From Chondrus crispus (taxonomy: Eukaryota > Rhodophyta > Florideophyceae > Gigartinales > Gigartinaceae), in contig NW_005179075.1 of NCBI RefSeq assembly GCF_000350225.1, forward strand, positions 62,001 to 126,000: 64,000 bases of DNA, read 5' to 3'. The position numbers were made by a program, and so were the translations under genes. Positions 1 to 10,303 of this stretch are shown here, one piece after another (the first letter of the stretch is position 1; each line of letters begins with the position of its first letter). The notes beneath the pieces are model-generated. The model ran no database searches. It saw nothing but the letters and a program-made list of their open reading frames with translations, and was not told where the DNA came from.

Positions 1-347
1 TGGAGGCGTTGTCGATAACGACTGACGAGTTCTTCGGGGACATGGGCACGTTTAGTCCATGTGGGTTCTGCGTATCCATTCCATTTGACGAGAAATTCCA
101 CATTTACGTCTCGAGTACGGTGGTTCAGGGGGCGATCTACCGTATACGTAGGTCCTTCGTGAACCTTCTGATCAAAGTCGGCGGCAGATGCGTGAGGCAC
201 TTCGTTTGATCCTGGAGGATGTGCCTCGGCATTCGAATGTTCCGCCGTAGGCTCTGTCGCTGATTCGGCAGCGTTTGTACGAGCGCCTATCGGGGGCGGC
301 GAAAACACACATCTGTCCGCGGAGACACGTTCAGCTACACCGTTCCG
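1..347 (-). pseudogene. G1 pol C-terminus: chromodomain
   Basis: A minus-strand frame open from about 345 to the window edge begins with GVAERVSADR, the end of the integrase module, and continues through a low-complexity linker into a chromodomain. The signature is EGPTYTVDRPLNHR followed by VEFLVKWNGYAEPTW at about 170-60: the aromatic cage and W-x-GY core of chromodomains. Chromodomains of this class steer integration toward particular chromatin marks. The frame differs from the integrase frame that ends at 335, so one small indel near 350 separates them. The protein runs off the left edge. Confidence 0.8.
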
Positions 348-2317
348 ATCGATTGCCAGTTCTGTTTGTCCTGTCGCAGGACCTTGTACGGCCCTTCGGC
401 AAAGGACTGCAGCTTGCCGGGTTTTGTCGCCCCGTCCGTAGAGTCTAGGAAGATAAGATCTCCAGCTCTTATCCTTGACTTGACGCGGTGTACTCGCTTG
501 TCAAAGTCTCGTTTATAACGCGCTTGCGTTTGTTGCAGGCTTTTGTATGCCCTTTGGATAGACACGTCCAAACGTTTTCTGAAATCGTCGCGAGCGGTCG
601 CGTCCGGCGTAGAACGCCGTCGCACAGAGTGATGCAAAGAGAACTCTGGCGGAGGTCGCGTTAACACTAAATCGAAAGGGGTTGTCCTTGTAGATCTGTG
701 CAGGTGACAGTTGTAAGCGTACGCTAACGCTCCGGCGTAAACATCCCAGTGGTTCTGGTGCTCGTTCACGTAATTTCGTAGCATAGCCAAGATAGTACGG
801 TTGTACCGCTCGGTCTGTCCGTTCGTTTGTGGATGGTAAGCTGAGGTAAAGAGGTTTGTTCCCCCAAGAACTTCACAAACGGACCGGAAGCATCGGGCAG
901 AGAATTGCGGACCGTTGTCCGACAGTAGTGTTTTTGGCACTCCGTATTTGAATGCCCAGGCCTCGCAAAAGGCAACCGCCACGACATAGGCGGTGACGCT
1001 TCGTAACGCAACGACCTGCGTAAGTTTCGTGAAACGATCCGTAATCACAAGAAGGTATTTGCGTCCCTTCTTGGATTTCGGTAGAGGTCCAAGTATATCA
1101 ATACAGATGGACTCTAGCGGTGCCGTTGCCGGAAAAAGCTTGAGGCGGTTGAGCCTCTTACGTAACCGAACGCGGTTCTTCGCGCAATGTCGACAGTTCC
1201 GTACTGTCGCCGCGACGTGTACAGCCATGTGTGGCCAGTAGTACGTTCGTCTTAGGATGTAGTACATCCTGTTCTGTCCTGGATGTCCTGCGACAACGGG
1301 GTCGTGCGTTAGCGATAAGATCCGAGCTCTCAACGTTTTAGGTACAACGATTTGCGCGATATCACGTTCGTACGGGTGCTTGCGCTTGAGCAGCCCGTCC
1401 GTATCCTCGAAAAAGTGCGAGTCGCGTTTTCTGTCCTGTCGAGACAGAACCGTCTGACAAAAGTCATCAGCTCGTTGTTCTTCAGCCAGCTCGCCGAAGG
1501 AGAGAGGAGCGGGCAGTGCATCGTTTGGGCGGTTGTTGGACAGCGCCTCCTGGTCGTCAGGAAGGCCGAAGTCATCGAGTTCTACGTCGTCCATCTCGTC
1601 GGACTCGTCGTCCTCGTGCAGCCAAACGACTGGTTCCGTAGCGTCACGGGGAGCTCCGTTCGTAGAGAGTGCTCCAGTGCGCGTCGTAACGAAAACCGTT
1701 TCCGTTTTGTGATCACACTTCGGAGTGCATCCATGCTCCGTTAATTCATTCGAAACATCCTGAACCGTCGTCAAAAGGGAGACGTCACTGTCGAAGGTCG
1801 GTACTTCGTCGTCAATCTCGGGTTGGTTTCCCCTATTTGGGGCAACCAATCGTGAGAGCGCTTCCGGAACTTGGTGCACTCGTCCAGGGCGATATTCGAT
1901 CGTGAAGTCGAATTCACCTAAGCGAAGTCTCCATCTTGTTAGTCTCCCAGAGGACTCCGTTAACGTCATGAGCCATCGTAGGGCGTCGTGATCGGTTCGA
2001 ACCGTAAAGTGCGTACCTTCTATATACGGCCGCAACGATGGGATTGCCCACACAACAGCGTAACATTCGCGCTCGGTAGCGGAATAATTTCGTTCGCTTT
2101 CCTTAAAGGCATAAGACCAGTAGCCGACTGGATGCCAACTACCAGGATCGTCCTGTTGTTGTAGAAGCGTACAGTCGAGCTGGTAAGCGGAGGCATCAGT
2201 ATCGATGACATATGGCTTACCCAACCGTGGCAAAGCCAACACGGGGGGCGAGACCATTCCATTTTTCAGCTCTTCGAATGCCTTCACTTGGGCATCTGTT
2301 GGGCTATCCCAGTCCAC
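335..2317 (-). pseudogene. G1 pol: RNase H and integrase
   Basis: 660 codons are open on the minus strand. The N-terminal part is Ty3-type RNase H (DTDASAYQLDCTLLQ, then a SATERECYAVVWA block and a TDHDALRWLM block). Next come an HHCC zinc domain (HDPVVAGHPGQ then CRHCAKN) and a DDE integrase core (CIDILGPLPK, LLSDNGPQFS, TNGQTERYNR). Catalytic Asp, Asp and Glu all appear to be present. RNase H removes the RNA template after reverse transcription and integrase inserts the cDNA. The segment is separated from the RT by a damaged stretch at 2318-2402, so no intact polyprotein can be made. Confidence 0.92.
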
Positions 2318-2335
2318 GTCTGCGTTCTTACGCGT

Positions 2336-2363
2336 ACGGAAATGACGCGCGCGTCATTTCCGT
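2336..2363. repeat. Perfect 28-bp palindrome inside G1 pol
   Basis: The two 14-base halves are exact reverse complements (acggaaatgacgcg and its complement). It sits between RT and RNase H of G1 and coincides with an apparent 19-bp insertion that shifts the pol frame. It looks like an inverted local copy made by template switching. Confidence 0.85.
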
Positions 2364-2402
2364 CAAAGGTTTTGCAACTTTCAAAAATCCCTGAACGAAA
2401 CG

Positions 2403-3718
2403 TCAATACACGTTGCAGGCTCCCAAGAAGGAACGGACCTGAGTGAGGGTTCCAGGGAACTCGGCAGACGCAAATGCAGACGCCGCATCCTCCGCGACTT
2501 GTAGCTTACCAGGAGTTATAACGCGCCCGAGGTGTCGTACCTTACGTTGGAAGAAGGCGCACTTCTTTAGCTTCAGCGAGATTCCCGCTGATCGTGGCAG
2601 CGAAAGGACGGTATCGAGGTGCTGTATGTGCTGTTCCATGATACGAGAGAACACGATTACATCGTCAAGGTAAACGAGGCAAATTTGCGAACGTACGACA
2701 GACAGTATGATGTCTAGCGCTCTCTGAAACGTCGCCGGGGCGTTCCGTAGTCCGAAAGGCATCCGTAAATATCGAAACGTACCGAGATAGCTCGTAAACA
2801 TAGTCTTATCACGATCTTCTGGAGCAACCGGGATTTGCCAATATCCCGAGTTGCAGTCCAATGTGGAAAAGATCTTAGCGTCTCCAAGGGAGTCGATACG
2901 ATCGTCCATGCGCGGTAGGGGATAAGCGTCCCCTAACGTTTCGTGTTCAGGCGTCTGTAGTCGACGCAGAAACGAAGTGACCCGTCCTTCTTTGGGACGA
3001 GCACTACGGGAGAAGCCCACTCAGAGGTCGCGGGTTCGATAACCCCAGCATTGAGCATCTTCTCAATTTCTTCTGCGACCTTCGTACGCATCGCAGGTCC
3101 TTGGCGATACGGCATTGAACGTAGGGGTTTCGTATCCTTCTCGAGCTCAATGTGATGTTCTGTCGCCGAGATGGTACCAAGATTGCCATCCCACATCCAC
3201 GAGTGCTTCCGTAGCACAGCCATAATTTCGGCTCGTAAGGGTTCGTCCATAATGTGGCTGAGACTAACGTGAGATTCCCAGTCTTCAGTAACCTTCTCCT
3301 TCGTAGAACATCTATGTTCTGCCGCAGGGTCCGATACCCTTTCGTAGATCGACCCCTCATTGGTTGAGGTTGTCTCTGGGATTGCCGAGATATTGAGAAC
3401 TCGGCCCATTTCCTCAGCGACTGGTCGCTCTGGCGTAAGGATAGCGACTGGGTTGCGCTTCGCATACCCAATGATGGTATTCTTAGGAACCCTCCGTGGC
3501 TTTCGGGAGAAGTTCGCAACGATGACTTCAAACGGACGGTTGGGAAGTACATCCGCCACCCCGTTCGTTAGTCGTACACCTTGACGGTGTTGCAAAGAAA
3601 GGCTTACGGTCAAGAAATACAAGTCCTTAACCCTTCGTAGTGACCCTCGCTCCGAGTTGTGACATAGCCGGGATCGAAATCCATTTGGCCAGACGAATGG
3701 GTTGGACGTCAGTTTCAC
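2403..3718 (-). pseudogene. G1 pol: reverse transcriptase
   Basis: Two overlapping minus-strand frames (2933-3718 and 2403-3020) together make a Ty3-type RT. The first holds the upstream linker and the palm start (WASPVVLVPKKDGSLRFCVDY). The second continues with YPLPRMDDRIDSLGDAK, the FTSYLGTFRYLRMPFGL block and the catalytic YLDD box. A small indel near 2935 separates them. A TGA at about 2388, in the position of an expected Arg codon (RRF in the G2 copy), ends the second frame after CNVY. The likely change is CGA to TGA, a C-to-T transition. Confidence 0.9.
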
Positions 3719-4556
3719 GAGCGTTGTCGTTCCGTGTACGTCGCGATGGCTTGGTAGTCGTGTCGCCGTGAGTAGAAGCGACGCCTTTTGCGTCTATAAT
3801 GGCGACGCCTCGTCCACGAAGTAATTCAAGGCATTGCTTGTCGATGTCAATTCGTTTGACGTGCGCGTCGATGAAAGACGTCCCTAGGAGGACTTCTACA
3901 GCGAGAGAATCGGCTACCGAGAAGGGTAGTCGATACGTGACGTTACCGAGTCGTACATCGAGACGGACGACTGCGGTACGCGTCAGCGGGCTTGAATCTG
4001 CTCCTGCCAATCTTGGCAACGAGGCGTTCGGTATTTGATACGTTCGCCAGTTCGGAGAGAGACAGTCCCTACGCACGAGATTGTATCCTGAACAGGTATC
4101 AATCGCAATTTGATACGCCTTTAAGGCGTTGGTGGCGGTACCAATCGAACCGTAGACGGTATAATGCAAGCAAACCACCCTGTCTACGACTCGGGGATCC
4201 CCCTTCGCGAGGTAATCACCTGGAAGAGGACGTTTTCGTCTCGTTTTTCTTTTCTCTCGGGGCCTTGCCGCTCTTGATCTCGGTCGAGATTGTTTGTCCA
4301 TGACAGAATCAGTTTGCGCCCCGGCGCAATCTTTGGAAGGACCTGGTTCGCCAGGTCGTAGAGTTCCATCGGTCACGAGGTACCCCTCGCCGGGTTGCAC
4401 GGCGGCTAGCGGCGCAGAGTTATCAGGGTTGATATCGCGGGAACTCTGAACGGCTTCGCCTCCCTGCTCGTCGCGCTTTTCGCGCTGCCGGTCGTCTTGG
4501 GGTACGTTTGGAGATAAGGAAACAGGTGAATCTTGCAACGTTGCAAACGAGACCAC
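3627..4556 (-). pseudogene. G1 pol: aspartic protease region
   Basis: 309 codons on the minus strand. A low-complexity, charged N-terminal half is followed by a retropepsin-like domain with the active-site motif IDTCSGYNLVRRDCL (D-T-C-S instead of the usual D-T/S-G-A/S) and a later VEVLLGTSFIDAH block that matches the second conserved segment of retropepsins. The protease would cleave the Gag-Pol precursor. It lies in a +1 frame relative to the zinc-knuckle end of gag, with 4423-4556 shared. I see no in-phase slippery heptamer there, so the change of frame may be decay rather than programmed. Confidence 0.75.
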
Positions 4557-6864
4557 CTTTACTCTTTTCCCGAAGAACTACTCTCATCGGAGGTATCTGG
4601 GCGACTTGAGGTATTCCTATTGGGGGATTCTCTTGTTCCGCTCGTGCGGTGTCGAGCCGCTCTCCGTCCAAACGCGCCACGTCGGCCGGCACGAGCATTA
4701 CCGGTTCTTCATTCGCGCGTGTCGCGAAGTCAGAGGTGACGAGATCGCGCAGGTACATCATTGCTCCTTGCACTTCGTTCTGCGTAGGACTACGCACTTC
4801 ACGATTTGTTTGCCCACCACGACGGGGGTAATTCGTATCGGACGAACGATAGCCTTGATCGGGTCTTCGGAGGACTGTTTTGCTTTGTTCACGGAAACCA
4901 ACTTGTCGCTGACGGCCTCTGTTACCCGCTTGACGGAAGCGGTCGTCTGGGAGCTGCCGGAGCAGGTTCCGCATATGAGGCCTCGTCTCCTGCTGATACT
5001 CGTAGTTACGGTATGCGGAGTAGAGTTGCTGCTCTTTCGTCAGAAAGGGGCACGTGTAGAGGGTGTGTCCCACGATGCGGCAGAGCCAGCAACGATGGTA
5101 CGGGGAATTGGGCGGCACGATCGATTGTGCCAACCTCACCTGTTCCTCTGTTAGAGCGGGAACGTGAGAAGGAATAAAACGCTCGATGCGCTTCGAGATA
5201 TCGACTTCCGTTGTGCTTGTCGGATCTTCCACCGACCTGGCGGTGTTAAACGTATCGGAACTTGTCGATTCGGCGACAGCTCGTCAGGGCATGATTAATA
5301 CGGGATCAAACTGTGCGCCCGGTGGCGCATCGAGTAAGCCAGCATTCCCAGCCACGAGATTGCTTGGGGCTTCGTGTCCTGTGAGATACAACGTCGAGCC
5401 AGAAGATGAAGGCGCCCTCGGTGGGCGTACTCGAGGCGTCCGTTGCGCGTTCGCTCCGATGTCGGGTAAAGCTTTTCCCGAACGGGCTCGGTATGTATTA
5501 CCCTCCGCGAGCGCGATGCGGGGAACAGCGGCAAGGTCGTTTCGTTCGCCAAATGGAAGGCGATAAACGGTCTCGGTTACTACATCCCTCGTTTCGACAG
5601 CCAATCCGCGGATGAAGTATTTCACCAGCGCGGCGTCGGAGAACATGGCGGTACAGGGGTACGCGAGATCTTCGAGTCGATCTGCGTACACTTTTTCGTT
5701 TTCATGCGGAAGTTGACGAATCGTAGCCACCTTTTCGTAGGCATCGTTGAGAACGTCGTCCGTAAGATAACGGCGGATCAGCTGGTTCACCAACCCGGGC
5801 CACGAAATTGACCCAGCGCTCCGTAGCGAACCGGATTGTAACGCCGTCATCGTGTAAGAAGTGTACAGGCGTTCCGCGTCACGCTCCAAGAAATGAGCGA
5901 TGACTCGTACAGCTACGCCCTCGTTGAGGCGCTGTGCGTTAAAGGTGATGCTGATGTCCTTGAGAAAAGACAGCAGCGTTATCGGGGAGGAGCCATCGAA
6001 GGTCTTCATCGTACGCTGTATGCCTTGGCAGCGCCTCACGTATTTGCCAATTCGTCCGGCATCGTTTTTCGAGACGAGAATAGAAGTATCGTCGAGACGA
6101 TAGAGTCGATAGTCGACAACGTGGATGAACTCTTGAAGTAAGGTCTTCGTGGGCTCGATCCCAGGCTCAAGAGGTCCTAAATGACCGAAGGGCGTCACAG
6201 AGAGTGCCGGTGAAGTCGTTTCCGGTCGGTATGGAATCTTGTGGGACACAAAAGGAGGGCCTGTGGCCCGTGATTCACGAGCGTGAGCTTCACGACGATG
6301 CCCATTCGGTTCCAGACGATCGGAACCTGTAGGAAGAGAGTCAAATGGGCGCAACGAAACAGGACTCGGTCGAGACACGTCGCGAGCGTTCGCGGACGTT
6401 GAGGATATATCCGATCCTCTCTCTCGCAGCCGATTCGCGCGGCTTCGTTGCTGATTCACTTGAGCGGCTAGGCGAGAGAACGCGGCCATCTGCTCTGCGG
6501 TCAGGTCAGTTGACCTATCGGGGATAAGGCTCTCGCAAAGGACGAGTCGAGATTCGATCGTATCGACGTCAGCTCGGAGGCTCTCAAGTCCTTGCGTGAA
6601 AGATTGGTATCGACCCAACATTACGCCACGAAGATTGTCTCGGCAATGCTCGTAGACATCATCATAGACATCGCTACGGAGCGCTTCCCGTATATCCTCG
6701 AGGTTTCGAAGCATCCTCTCGTACAAATCCATGTCGGGAGCACCTTGAACTGGGCGAAAGTCGGAAGCATGTTCAACGACTCCGCTCGGTTCAACCGGCG
6801 GTGGGATCGGAGCGGACGGTTCCGCGGCTTCGGAACCAGCGAGGGAACGATGAGGCGAACTCAT
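4423..6864 (-). pseudogene. G1 gag with zinc knuckle, interrupted by TGA
   Basis: One minus-strand frame runs from the start at 6864 to 4423 with a single in-frame TGA at 5284-5286, whose next codon is CGA. The first 526 codons contain a Ser/Arg-rich N-terminal part and a retrotransposon gag core (around ITFNAQRLNEG to VKYFIRGL). After the stop the frame continues into a CCHC-type nucleic-acid-binding knuckle CWLCRIVGHTLYTC. Gag forms the particle and packages the RNA. The start codon lies about 80 bases downstream of the primer site, as expected for a first gene. Confidence 0.85.
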
Positions 6865-6927
6865 ATCGACGAGGCGACGGTTGCCAACGATATTGCTTTG
6901 CGCAGCAAACGTAGCGTGCGCTCACAC

Positions 6928-6945
6928 TTCTAGGTCGGGAGACCA
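6928..6945 (-). promoter_or_regulatory. G1 tRNA primer-binding site
   Basis: On the minus strand this reads TGGTCTCCCGACCTAGAA, starting one base after the LTR end. Eighteen bases beginning TGG is the classic form of a primer site complementary to a tRNA 3' end (CCA plus acceptor stem). The same 18 bases follow the 5' LTR of G2. The matching tRNA would have an acceptor 5' strand CTCCCGA and a C at position 61; I cannot name it. Confidence 0.8.
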
Positions 6946-6946
6946 G

Positions 6947-7433
6947 TGTAGTATAACGTGCCGCGCTCGACCGGCTTCGGGTAGCGGGAGCTGCGATACG
7001 TCGTACTGTAGTTCGAGGCGTGCGAGACGCGACGATTGCCGTGCACACGTGTAGTAAGAACCACAAAACAAGACAGAAAGGAGTTCGGTAGCTGGTTGGT
7101 AGAGGTTTTGGTAGAACGGTGTGGGTTCGACACAAAGATGCCACGAAAGGCAGATCGACGTCCTCGACGTGGTAACTCGACGCCGTGCGGAGGCGACGCC
7201 GTCACGGAGGACGAATCCGGGCGCTATGCGGAGCGCTCGTCGTGCGTTACCCCTGCGGTGGAGTACTTTTCGTTGTACTCGATGTACAAAAAGGGAAGAC
7301 GAAAACGTAGTCAGGCGAAAGACTTAGGCACAAAACCAAGGGACAAAGGGGTCGGCCCTCGAGATGATGCCACTGCGTTGATCGATGACCCACTCGAGTC
7401 CTTCCCCTTCCCTACTTTATGATATCTACTACA
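6947..7433 (-). repeat. G1 5' LTR
   Basis: About 487 bp lie between the primer site and flanking DNA. In plus-strand view the segment starts TGTAGTATAACG and ends ATATCTACTACA, giving TG...CA ends with the short inverted repeat TGTAGTA/TACTACA. The inner boundary is fixed by the adjacent primer site. The outer boundary rests only on the terminal motif, because the partner LTR is outside the window. Confidence 0.65.
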
Positions 7434-8407
7434 GTGGCCCCTGTTCTTACAGTGCCAGACTGTAACGGTACGACTACACGTCGGGCAGTGACGGTCCTGC
7501 ACTTGGGCGCCAGCGAGGTACGCCGGTATCATACATTAGACGTTATGATTCGAGTACAGTACGTACACGGACAATTGCGAATTGCGCTGCCCAACTTACC
7601 GGGCGATAAGGAAATTACCTTTCGAATTGGGAATTAACCAATGCGGTCCTCGTCATACACCATCGGGTGTTCGAGTACAGTATGTACACTAGTGGACACT
7701 TGGCGATATACTACAGGGGCCTGCAATGTTGGAATGGAGGAGACTGAGAGGCCGGCCCCAAGTGTGGACGAATCGAAGTGAAATATGAGGCCTTGCGAGT
7801 TGAGATGGGGGGCGTGGCGCGAGAGGCAGAGGAGAAAGTGAGGGGGCGAATGCGGAACGATCGGATACACCTTGGGGAGTGCGCCGATGACTTCTATTTT
7901 CTGGACTATGGCCGAGGATGTGCGTGGTATTTCGTGCAAATCAAGGTTGCACACGACTTCGGCATGTGTATGAGAAAAGAATTGACGGGACGAAGCCCCG
8001 TTTATCCTTCAGTGACTTCGGGAAACGAAACTCGGGGTTTTGCCTGCCACGTGTAACAAAAAGACGAGCGTGCTTTTCATCACTTTACCTGTCGTTACGC
8101 CACTTCCATTCCCCTCACCTTCCGCAAAAGTCTCCTCGATTTTGAGGCCGGCACTCGTCTATTCCAAGAACATCACAACAGCCGATTGGTGCCGCTGAAA
8201 AGTCCGCCACCGCGCCCACTGTTCTTATCCGCCTCAAGTGCGGCGTGAACGACGTCTCTTGAGGTACTAGACAGGGCGTCCAGCTCTCTGTCCCTCAGAA
8301 AAATGGCTCGGGCCGATCATCAGTTGCTGCAGCGTTTCGGATGCGGGGAGGGTGCAGTTTCAAAAACGCTGCGAAAGAAGACGTGGAACTCTTCATCGCT
8401 CTGGTAA
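7434..8407. other. Uninterpreted DNA
   Basis: No recognisable protein or RNA gene. A roughly 20-bp motif, TTCGAGTACAGTAYGTACAC, occurs twice, near 7550 and 7671, and is itself nearly palindromic (GTACAGTA..TAC). Short open frames such as 7778-8056 have no recognisable motif. Confidence 0.5.
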
Positions 8408-9545
8408 GTGATGCATGGACGAAGACCACTCATTCCCGGGTGGCAATTTGCCCGAGAAGATGGTCGACAAGTTCGTCCTCGGCGCATTCAGGATCGTCTA
8501 GAACAACGATTCTTCTGCCCTAGCCTACCCGAACCACCAATCCGTCCCTCTACCTCAGAAACAGTTTCCTTCGGTCCACAAACTTGCATATCTATAGCAT
8601 AAACACTCCCAGCGAGAGGGGTGTATGCACAGTTCGACCGAGACCCGGGAGGAGGGCGAGAAGACGGGGCTGAAGCGGAACGCCAGCTAACGACACCGGG
8701 CAGCGGGCCCGGGTACCGTGGTAGAGCGGGACGGGGAGGACGCGGGCACGCGGGAGCGGTTCGACGCCTCGACGACCCGGCGCGGTACTAGGTAACGATC
8801 CAGTACCGACGGGCGGAGGCGGAGCCGGCTCGTGGGCGTGCTGCGTGCGTCCTCAACCCGCGCTCGGTGCCGCTCGTATTTTGCGAGCGTTACTTTAGAA
8901 GAAGCGGGAAGTCGAACCTTGACGGTTGGTGGGTTACAAGTCCCTGCTTGTCCTCCCCCACCGCCGCCGGTCCGCTCTATATTTAATATACAAAACAATC
9001 TATAAGACTACAGTACCGAAGTACTGTAGTGGACTACTGTAGCACAGATCGGACGGTACTGTAATACTGTCAGCCATCGGGGCTGACAGTACACGTGTGT
9101 GTGCGCGCTTCCGTCCCGCGCGATACACGTGTGCACGAGTGCGCCCTGTACCCGAGGGGTACCCGTGGCCACGCGCAGTAGTACTGTAGAGCAACGGGCT
9201 CTACAGTATTAGATCCCGTTGTTGATCTAATCTAACTAAAAAGCCCCAGAGGGGGTTATACTACAATATCCGCCGCACCAACCCCCGCTGTACCCATACC
9301 AACCTCATCACAACAGGACCCACCACAAGATGAGACGTACCACCGGCACGCTTCGCACTCGCACGCCTCGCAGTGACAGACCAGCTCATATGATGTACAA
9401 CCGCCAGCATATCCCAGCGTTGAAGCAGCTGCATGTAATGACATGTCAGAGGGCAACCACAAAAGAAATTATCAAATGGCCTCGCATCGCCTCATGTAAC
9501 GCGTTTGCGCTGAAAAGTTAGACCACTTTTTGATGTCTCTGAGAA
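8408..9545 (+). pseudogene. Unknown gene remnant split by solo LTR S1
   Basis: A frame starting at 8408 and running into TGCATATC (8585-8592) continues at 9271 when S1 and one copy of its ATATC target repeat are ignored. The product is Pro/Ser-rich (PTPAVPIPTSSQQ) and then reads SYDVQPPAYPSVEAAACND and DHFLMSLRNLW. The continued frame contains one TGA (CAG TGA CAG) and one TAA, so it is not translatable now. I do not recognise the protein. That the frame rejoins exactly across the LTR supports both the gene and the insertion boundaries. Confidence 0.45.
8593..9265. mobile_element. S1: solo LTR with ATATC target duplication
   Basis: 673 bp with ends TATAGCATAAAC...GGTTATACTACA (the first dinucleotide is TA where TG is expected). 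It is flanked on both sides by ATATC (8588-8592 and 9266-9270). It is homologous along its length, in inverted orientation, to S2 at 27494-28100, and partly to the truncated copy at 26559-26969. The sequence is full of hairpins built on TACTGTAGAGC/GCTCTACAGTA and CTACAGTAC/GTACTGTAG. A single LTR with intact target repeats is the usual product of recombination between the two LTRs of a full element. Confidence 0.85.
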
Positions 9546-9548
9546 ATT

Positions 9549-10212
9549 TGTGGTATAACTCCTCTCCGCCCTGGGTTGGGTGAAAGGGGGAGGCTATAGC
9601 GAGAGAGCACGCGGCGCGGACGCGACGCGCTAATTGAACCGATCGGACGAGCTCGCGAAAAGGGAGTGGCTCACGGGCCGGTTACGCGCAGCTTCCCCGT
9701 GGTGCGTGAACGGGAGCGACCGGTAACGGGTTAGAAGCCAGCGCGCGCGATAGACAACCGAAACGGAGGTATGTAGGCGCGAAAGGGACGGGGGCGAGCT
9801 TGCCCCAGTTTACTGGTGGGGACGGGTGTCAGGTCTTAACCCCTCAGAGGGACGCCTCGGACACCTGTCCCAGTGTACAGTACCTGCCGCCTAGTGCGTA
9901 CCAGGTACTGTACGCAATTAAAAAAACTAGCGCCTCAATTCCTAATTATCGCGCGGACGCTGCATCTACACGTGTTTACTACTGTACACACGCGCTGCTT
10001 ACAGACTACCGCGCGGATGCTACGTGTACTAGCGTACACGTGTAATACTAGCAGACTACCGCTTGGGCGACACGGGCACTACTGTACACTTACTCCAGAA
10101 TACGACCGCTCGGCAACCGCGCGCTCGCTACACGAGGGCACAACTGCCCACGTGCATACCCTACACGGCCGTCCGATGACCTCCGCGCGCTCACGCCGGT
10201 CATTATACTACA
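9549..10212. repeat. Possible further LTR, no target repeat found
   Basis: The segment starts TGTGGTATAACTCC and ends CATTATACTACA, so its ends form the same kind of inverted repeat (TGTGGTATAA/TTATACTACA) as the other LTRs here. It contains GTACAGTACC and TACTGTAC hairpin motifs. The flanking five bases differ (AAATT left, GATCT right), so it may be one LTR of an element whose partner is lost, or the boundaries may be wrong. Confidence 0.3.
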
Positions 10213-10303
10213 GATCTCTACCCTTAGCTTTCCCTACGTCCCCGTAACGACCCTCTACTCGACCGCTCTGTTCCGTTCCGGATGTTTACGTTTATCGCGC
10301 GAG

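Larger units (their letters stand above)
1..7433 (-). mobile_element. G1: decayed Ty3/gypsy chromovirus, 3' end outside window
   Basis: Read on the minus strand, this stretch shows in order: a 5' LTR, a primer site, gag, zinc knuckle, aspartic protease, reverse transcriptase, RNase H, integrase and a chromodomain. That order (RT before integrase, with a chromodomain at the integrase C-terminus) defines the chromovirus branch of Ty3/gypsy. The 3' LTR would lie left of position 1, so neither the target duplication nor LTR divergence can be checked. At least two in-frame TGA codons, several frameshifts and a 19-bp insertion break the polyprotein, so this copy is dead by itself. Confidence 0.93.

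Noticed and set aside
4423..4556. Programmed frameshift in G1
   Set aside because: GGGAAAA is present near the overlap but not in the codon phase needed, and pol is +1 rather than -1 relative to gag. Decay explains it better.
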